Part shown: in pieces, positions 60,801-64,000 of the stretch
How the letters are laid out: every line of letters starts with the position of its first letter
Numbering within the stretch: position 1 is the stretch's first letter
Source of the DNA: Branchiostoma lanceolatum
Lineage: Eukaryota; Chordata; Leptocardii; Amphioxiformes; Branchiostomatidae
DNA: 64,000 nt
Direction of reading: 5' to 3'
NCBI RefSeq assembly: GCF_035083965.1
Contig: NC_089731.1
Span: 3,015,001 to 3,079,000 of the forward strand
Program-made: the position numbers and the translations under genes
Notes under the pieces: generated by a model
Told to the model about the DNA's origin: nothing
The model's input: only the letters and a program-made list of their open reading frames with translations
Database searches by the model: none

Positions 60801-61615
60801 CCATCTACTGTGATGAGGCTGTGCAGAAGGAAGTCAATAAGATGATGCACTTCGAATATCTAGCCAACCCATTTACAAATGTTGGTGACAGAGCTGTAAA
60901 TGAGGTGCTGAGGTTGAACATTGTCCATCACAATACTGAAGGACTTGTAAGTCACATAAAAAGTCTGAAGTCAACTTGTTTGGTTAAAGCTGATATCATT
61001 TGCCTGACTGAAACATGGCTGTCAGAAAATGTGCAGTCCTCTCAGGTGCAGTTGGAGAGTTTTAACATGTTTCGCAAAGACAGGTCAAGTGAGCATGTTG
61101 GTGAGGAAGGTTCTAATAACGCAATGAATTCCCCTCATGGAGGCGTGGCAGTATATGTCCGTGACATATACAGGTGTTCTGAAATTCCCATCCCAAATGA
61201 CATCGGCCTAGAATGTGAGGTTGTGCAAGTTTCTGCTGTCTGCATACCCATGAAACATCTCATTGTAGCGGTTTATAGACCACCAAAAGTCCCAAAAAAA
61301 CGATTCATATCCAGTTTGGAGAAACTGTTGGAGTGCTTGTCTGCAGTGGAAAGAAATAACACAGTGATTGTTGGTGACTTCAATGAGAATTTGATTTCAA
61401 GTGAAAACAAAACAATCCTATCATTCTTGATGAAAAATGGCTTTAAACAGTTGATAGAGGCTCCTACAACTGTAAGAGGAACTCTCATTGACCATGTGTA
61501 CATTTCACCACTTGAAGCTGTTGTCAATCATGGTGTAATACAGACATTCTACAGCTACCATGATGCTGTGTACTGTACGTTGTGCTGTGATCATATAAAT
61601 CGGTGCTCAGACTAG
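54833..61615 (+). CDS. Helentron-type Rep/helicase with OTU protease and endonuclease domains (2,260 aa)
   Basis: One uninterrupted ORF. I start it at MPRRKSKK (54833), directly after an acceptor-like TTTTTAGCAG; an in-frame ATG exists at 54773. Domains in order, numbered from 54773: acidic LEVRGEE-type repeats; OTU cysteine protease (DGDGNCFYRAIS near 172-182, His in NRNHFDVV near 300); duplicated CHREEAAAA blocks; basic repeats; Cys/His-rich zinc-finger-like segment (CTVCHRLLF, WICHCCD); HUH Rep nuclease (QRGSPHIHCLFW near 1030, tyrosines YIVSYISK near 1225); Pif1-like helicase (GGAGTGKS near 1593, VIVDEVSMVD, VALSRV). The C-terminal endonuclease/exonuclease/phosphatase domain has ICLTETWL, VYRPP and IVGDFNENL. 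This is the layout of Helentrons (Helitron2), which mobilise by rolling circle. No frameshift is seen. Confidence 0.93.
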   Translation: MPRRKSKKVLKGLNEWKAKQQIKDRVDKQELHIRGEKPADDQELEVRGEDLAKEQVLEVRGEEPVDEQPLEVRLEDPAGRQELEVRGEEGEEQELEVTGESKVGDFRFKPFTENDQLQLAGQLNLPVERYLNIEQTDVPLDSKPPINPIKIDGDGNCFYRAISYHICGTEKYHAILRQRTIEYMATLSEDVYRPWFVFEPNGRTMDQYLSRDGRTELNPHPADLRTWATQVEVNAMSLLLGRNIFVYSEYGYTWEWSKYPWCDSTLQTSNALYLHNKDRNHFDVVTRVFSRRHSITGCHREEAAAASQVASSTRKMLQNDNDDEDATVFSRRQTRSMSRCHREEAAAALEVASNKRKSTQVNNNANEDQKKARRDRERKRYQQDEKYAQAQRDRKKGRYHTDEDHAQDKRDYETDRYHTDQNHRDLKKRNVQINRNRNKNLPDVEKAIEKFRVECKKGPEFVCTVCHRLLFHEQVVICNKSKYVQAVHHCLTGTYVHQCNVDCSPHVCHTANSSRGKEWICHCCDVHLKTKKAVPYQAQSNKMKLPEIPAELKSLNILESQLVAKRIPFMKIAALPKGGQKGVVGNVVCVPADVSQTHAILPRMPTEALLIKVKLKKKLQYSGHHMYRQISPKRVDVALRYLVENHEHYTGTSIDADWALSWNEEQGLLEPSDAEHGEEDDSEVCITPDHLASVSVEGDGMEGPPGDAMEDDEMDNILQQVNVDEAMEEAGLNEEEELDSRLRGLPHDTCLQPVDIGQEFLDHYDECVLSVAPGEGNKPIFVFQEVGGEAMSFPVQFPTGKFSFNDNRDVRITPSKYFKARLMGADTRFARDASYIFYAQFVTELHFIQSNISISMRKGSPTTSDGRRISSSMLSNKEDLRDILKSDQGYRFLQPVRGTPQFWDRALNELFAMIRQLGIPTWFATFSAADLRWPEVLEAIRQDHGTVPVSELSWEERCNILRSNPVTAARMFDCRVKLLFKHLIESPSQPIGEVVDTFTRTEFQQRGSPHIHCLFWVKDAPKLNVNSDEEVCSFVDRYVCSQLPDSETDKELFDIVSQVQMHRKGHTSSCKNGGKVCRFAFPKPPVKQTFMCDPVKLQDLTDQEMAAFKGRKKQAEVVLKKFWDVLDKTTEPEKCSTDDILKEANLTATEFCDAFNLMATRKQVVLRREPKDIWVNNYNPHLLRAWNGNMDIQFVLDAYSCVRYIVSYISKAEREMGKLLKQAQKEAREGNEDVLREMRKVGSAYLHHREVSAQEAVYRVCSLKLKDCSRAVTFIPTDEQATRLSKPLAEIQKLQNEGNCDEASIWMPSIMDRYKARPPEEPFRSMCAAEFVSEYRVVSRSGKQSNVEQSSRGVAKHVLRDNLGVVQKRTRSKPAIIRYAKFNRMKEPERFYLTLLKLYLPHYIDTQLKPPPFAKYEEFYSDGFAPLSVSEDRVNVIVNGNRRKFEQNVEDIEQARKDVENGTYVEDVWAQIFPELEQERLECQNMREENEANEGNEGTEDDIPDLATTDKSKERSFTLEGCQTKVSLKDAIPMMQSLNPIQQKVFYFVRKWCMDIAQGKRPDPFHIFVTGGAGTGKSHLIKCIYYEASRLLQQIQENPDNVSVLLTAPTGTAAFNIGGSTVHHAFHLNVMTSKYQPLAESTLNTLRAQFESLKIVIVDEVSMVDKKLLSFIHGRLRQLTQGRPNADFGNVSILAVGDMYQIPPVSGGSLYKEKEIGDLWSRIFEVIELEEIMRQKDDASFAKLLNRLRVKRKEDKLSDEDDKLLASRVLAVDFASDDYPKDALHIFSRNDAAADHNDKMLNLRCSDIRCFEASDFVKDPTTGSMSRRPHVKGEKQDLLDVVKVGVGARVMLCRNVNVEDGLVNGAFGTVTGVTGGQNDANEVGTVFVQFDHPNAGVLERQKSAVPSSLPENSVPIHQIEDNLKRLSKAKRYQIPLKLAWACTVHKVQGMTVPEVVVSMKKMFASGMAYVALSRVCSIGGLHITDYKQESIYCDEAVQKEVNKMMHFEYLANPFTNVGDRAVNEVLRLNIVHHNTEGLVSHIKSLKSTCLVKADIICLTETWLSENVQSSQVQLESFNMFRKDRSSEHVGEEGSNNAMNSPHGGVAVYVRDIYRCSEIPIPNDIGLECEVVQVSAVCIPMKHLIVAVYRPPKVPKKRFISSLEKLLECLSAVERNNTVIVGDFNENLISSENKTILSFLMKNGFKQLIEAPTTVRGTLIDHVYISPLEAVVNHGVIQTFYSYHDAVYCTLCCDHINRCSD

Positions 61616-61689
61616 TACGATGATCAGAGTCAGAGGAATGTGAGAGTACGTGTATTGTACCAGCTCCGGCCTTGTCAGTCTGGATGACA

Positions 61690-62740
61690 AGGGTGAGCCC
61701 AGTGAGTGTTCCATGACAGGGAGCCTGTGAATGACATATTTGCGCCAGCGTCCGGCCTTTGCCCCTAAGCACATTTGGTGATGGCAAAGGGAATGGGGAA
61801 GGACAAAGGGTCCTGGTCTGGCTCAGGCCAAAATCGCCTGGCAAGGGGGAATATGGTGGATGTAATCTCCAAGCAGATCTACACGGTGCCAAAAATTGTA
61901 TGTGCTAGCCAGAGAAGCTATAGTCCGCACCGTCTCTGGTTGACTGGAGCTTCTCTGGCTAGCATATACGACTTTTGGCACCGTGTAGATCTGCTTGGAG
62001 ATTAGGTGGAAGCCTGTGAATGCCATATTTGTGCCAGCATCCCGGCCCTTGCCACCCGGCACATTTGGTGGTGGCAAGGGGGATGGGGAACGACTAAGGG
62101 TCCCGCTCTGGCTCTTGCCAAAATGACCTGGCAAGGGGGAGCCTGGTGAGTGCTCCATGACTGGGAGCCTGTGAATGCTATATTTGTGCCAGCATCCCGG
62201 CCCTTGCCACCCGGCACATTTGGTGGTGGCAAGGGGGATGGGGAACGACTAAGGGTCCCGCTCTGGCTCTTGCCAAAATGACCTGGCAAGGGGGAGCCTG
62301 GTGAGTGCTCCATGACTGGGAGCCTGTGAATGCTATATTTGTGCCAGCATCCCGGCCCTTGCCACCCGGCACATTTGGTGGTGGCAAGGGGGATGGGGAA
62401 CGACTAAGGGTCCCGCTCTGGCTCTTGCCAAAATGACCTGGCAAGGGGGAGCCTGGTGAGTGCTCCATGACTGGGAGCCTGTGAATGCTATATTTGTGCC
62501 AGCATCCCGGCCCTTGCCACCCGGCACATTTGGTGGTGGCAAGGGGGATGGGGAACGACTAAGGGTCCCGCTCTGGCTCTTGCCAAAATGACCTGGCAAG
62601 GGGGAGCCTGGTGAGTGGGAGCCTGTGAATGACATATTTGCACCAGCTTCCCGCCTTGCCACCACATTCAGTAGGGGACGAGAGCATTGGGAAGACCTGT
62701 TTAAGGGGGAGCCTGGTGGATGCTCCATGATTGGAAGCCT
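61690..62740 (+). repeat. 155-bp minisatellite downstream of the Helentron ORF
   Basis: Units containing GGGAGCCTGTGAATGCTATA and GGCACATTTGGTGGTGGCAA recur at exactly 155 bp (for example the CTCCATGACTGGGAG unit at 62152, 62307, 62462). Three or four copies are almost identical; the first (from 61700) and last (to 62740) are diverged. A MITE interrupts the first copy. Many Helentrons and their non-autonomous relatives carry tandem repeats, so this may be part of the element. Minus-strand ORFs here are repeat artefacts. Confidence 0.9.
61863..62004. mobile_element. Hairpin MITE inside the minisatellite
   Basis: Ends TAATCTCCAAGCAGATCTAC and its complement. Long arms (GTGCTAGCCAGAGAAGCT against AGCTTCTCTGGCTAGCAT) give a nearly perfect hairpin. 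GGTGGATG and GGTGGAAG flank it as an 8-bp duplication with one mismatch. Confidence 0.9.
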
Positions 62741-63057
62741 TGTAAATTAAGAATCATTTGTGTCAATACTTTCTTCTTACTGCCAATTTGTCATTCTTTG
62801 CATTAATTTTCTTTATAGAATGTTATAACAAATCTCAAGTCATTTGCCTTCATTATGGTTTTCATATCATTCAGGTCAATAAGTTTTTCCTTCTTGCAAA
62901 GTTTTACCTTGCCTGTACAATATGTGTAAATGTTTTCATATCTCTGTCATTGTCATATTTCGTATCATTTTCCCATTGACAACCATTCTGCATAATATTT
63001 TGAGAGATGTCTACTAAAGTATAGAAGAATGAATAAAGTGTCTCTGTTTCTTTTCAG

Positions 63058-63619
63058 ATGATAAGGGGCAATTATACTTGTGGCACACAACAGGTAGGGT
63101 CTGTTTTCTTATGTCTGACTAGACATACATGTAGGTGTAGAGACAGGTCTGGCATGGGCATCAAAGAGAAGATTATCTCCAACACAAGTGAATGTCTAGT
63201 AATGTTTTCTTCTGACGACAGACAATATGTACAGTTTGCAAGTCAATGTTTGATTTCTTTCATTATATTTTGCCCATACTATATGTATGGTCAAAATATA
63301 TCGTTGATGAATGTTTCTACTCAGCATTGTGATGCTATATCTTGTGCACCTATTTCTGTTCTCTAGATGGGACCTCCTCTAGAGAAGCAGAGCCTGGTCG
63401 GTGATAAACCACATTTGGAGGAAGCAGACAAATCTGGTCCCAGCAAGCCACACAAGATTGTAAGTAATTCTAGAATCATGCATGTTTCTTTGGACACAAT
63501 AGATTCCATATCTGTCTATAGTTTCTTTGATCAATGTTACACGAGCCACTGTATTGAAATGCTAAATCTCTTCTGTTTCTATCCTTCAGACCTCACTAAA
63601 GAAGAGAAGCAGATCATGA
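63058..63619 (+). CDS. Three exon-like segments, owner unknown
   Basis: 63058-63093, 63367-63459 and 63590-63619 are each preceded by a strong polypyrimidine tract and AG (TTTCTTTTCAG, TTCTCTAG, TATCCTTCAG). The first two are followed by good donors (CAG|GTAGGG, ATT|GTAAGT). All are phase 0, and the joined frame reads MIRGNYTCGTQQ, MGPPLEKQSLVGDK..., TSLKKRSRS then stop. The phase fits exon 13 of the IP3-receptor-like gene, which would make a short alternative end, but the sequence does not resemble IP3 receptors. It could instead be another gene. No family recognised. Confidence 0.35.
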
Positions 63620-63673
63620 TCCAACTCAAGTCAAGTCAAAGTTTATTGCACAACTAAGGCAAAATACTGTTGG

Positions 63674-63830
63674 CTACTTCTACTAATGTAGTACGAACTG
63701 CAGGGAGGTTCCAGCCTATACAATGATGTCTATGGTAGATAGTATCAACTGACTACTTCTACTAATGTAGTACAAACTACAGGAAGGTAATAGGCTATAA
63801 AATGTCAATGTTAGATAGTATCAACAGAAA
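63674..63830. repeat. 79-bp tandem duplication at the right edge
   Basis: CTACTTCTACTAATGTAGTA occurs at 63674 and 63753, with following sequence similar for about 75 bp (GATAGTATCAAC at the end of each). No gene is seen from here to the window end. Confidence 0.85.
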
Positions 63831-64000
63831 TATGTATAACATTATTAACAATGGGGAGTCATACATCTCAGTTGTACAGTTACAGATGATGAGTTAAATG
63901 TCTTCTACAATTAAGTCGCTATTTCAGGGATTCTTTTTTGCATAAATGTATAGATATATTGGCCTAGATGTACAAATATTGTGTTGGGACATGGCATAAG

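Noticed and set aside
61524-62728. Pro/Gly-rich minus-strand ORFs
   Set aside because: They repeat with the 155-bp minisatellite and have no independent support.
1-64000. CRISPR array, operon or bacterial-type system
   Set aside because: The tandem repeats lack spacer structure, and genes are split by introns; the DNA is eukaryotic.

Overview
The window looks like nuclear DNA from an intron-rich invertebrate deuterostome. Amphioxus (a cephalochordate) is the best fit, because of tandem fibrinogen-related genes, a UBA-bearing DDI gene, a TNF-receptor gene, abundant tRNA-derived SINEs and many small inverted-repeat elements. That is an inference from gene families and repeat style, not a database match. 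Real exons are short and are joined here by hand from splice sites, reading phase and protein family.

Layout. 1.46-12.35 kb, minus strand: a DDI1/DDI2-type gene (UBL, helical domain, retropepsin-fold protease, UIM-like motif). It has two phase-compatible last exons, one encoding a UBA domain and the other a long proline-rich/coiled-coil tail. Edges of several of its exons have been multiplied as minisatellites. 13.84-15.49 kb, plus strand: a three-exon gene for a small, probably mitochondrial, single-pass membrane protein. 16.47-18.37 and 20.94-22.71 kb, minus strand: a tandem pair of secreted fibrinogen-domain (ficolin/FREP-like) genes. The second is intact; the first carries an in-frame stop. 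26.15-30.45 kb, minus strand: a TNF-receptor-superfamily gene whose signal-peptide exon was not found and whose cytoplasmic tail has no recognisable death domain. 34.18-52.14 kb, plus strand: the first 13 exons (373 codons) of a divergent inositol-trisphosphate-receptor-like gene, with a very long first intron.

Mobile DNA. Intron 12 of the receptor-like gene holds a 2.07-kb element with 325-bp terminal inverted repeats. Beyond exon 13 lies an apparently intact Helentron-type rolling-circle transposon: one 2.2-2.3 thousand-residue ORF with OTU protease, HUH Rep, Pif1-like helicase and C-terminal endonuclease domains. It is preceded by two ~449-bp direct repeats and followed by a 155-bp minisatellite. 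A MITE family with a TACTCTCCAAGCAGA-type end and 8-9-bp target duplications occurs at least five times, once about 20 bp from a splice acceptor. Three exon-like segments follow the Helentron at 63.06-63.62 kb.

The host genes do not form one pathway. DDI is proteostasis, the fibrinogen-domain and TNF-receptor genes suggest innate recognition and signalling, and the receptor-like gene suggests calcium release. The strongest leads are the DDI terminal-exon choice and its exon-edge arrays, the MITE and stop codon in the fibrinogen gene pair, and the intact Helentron.
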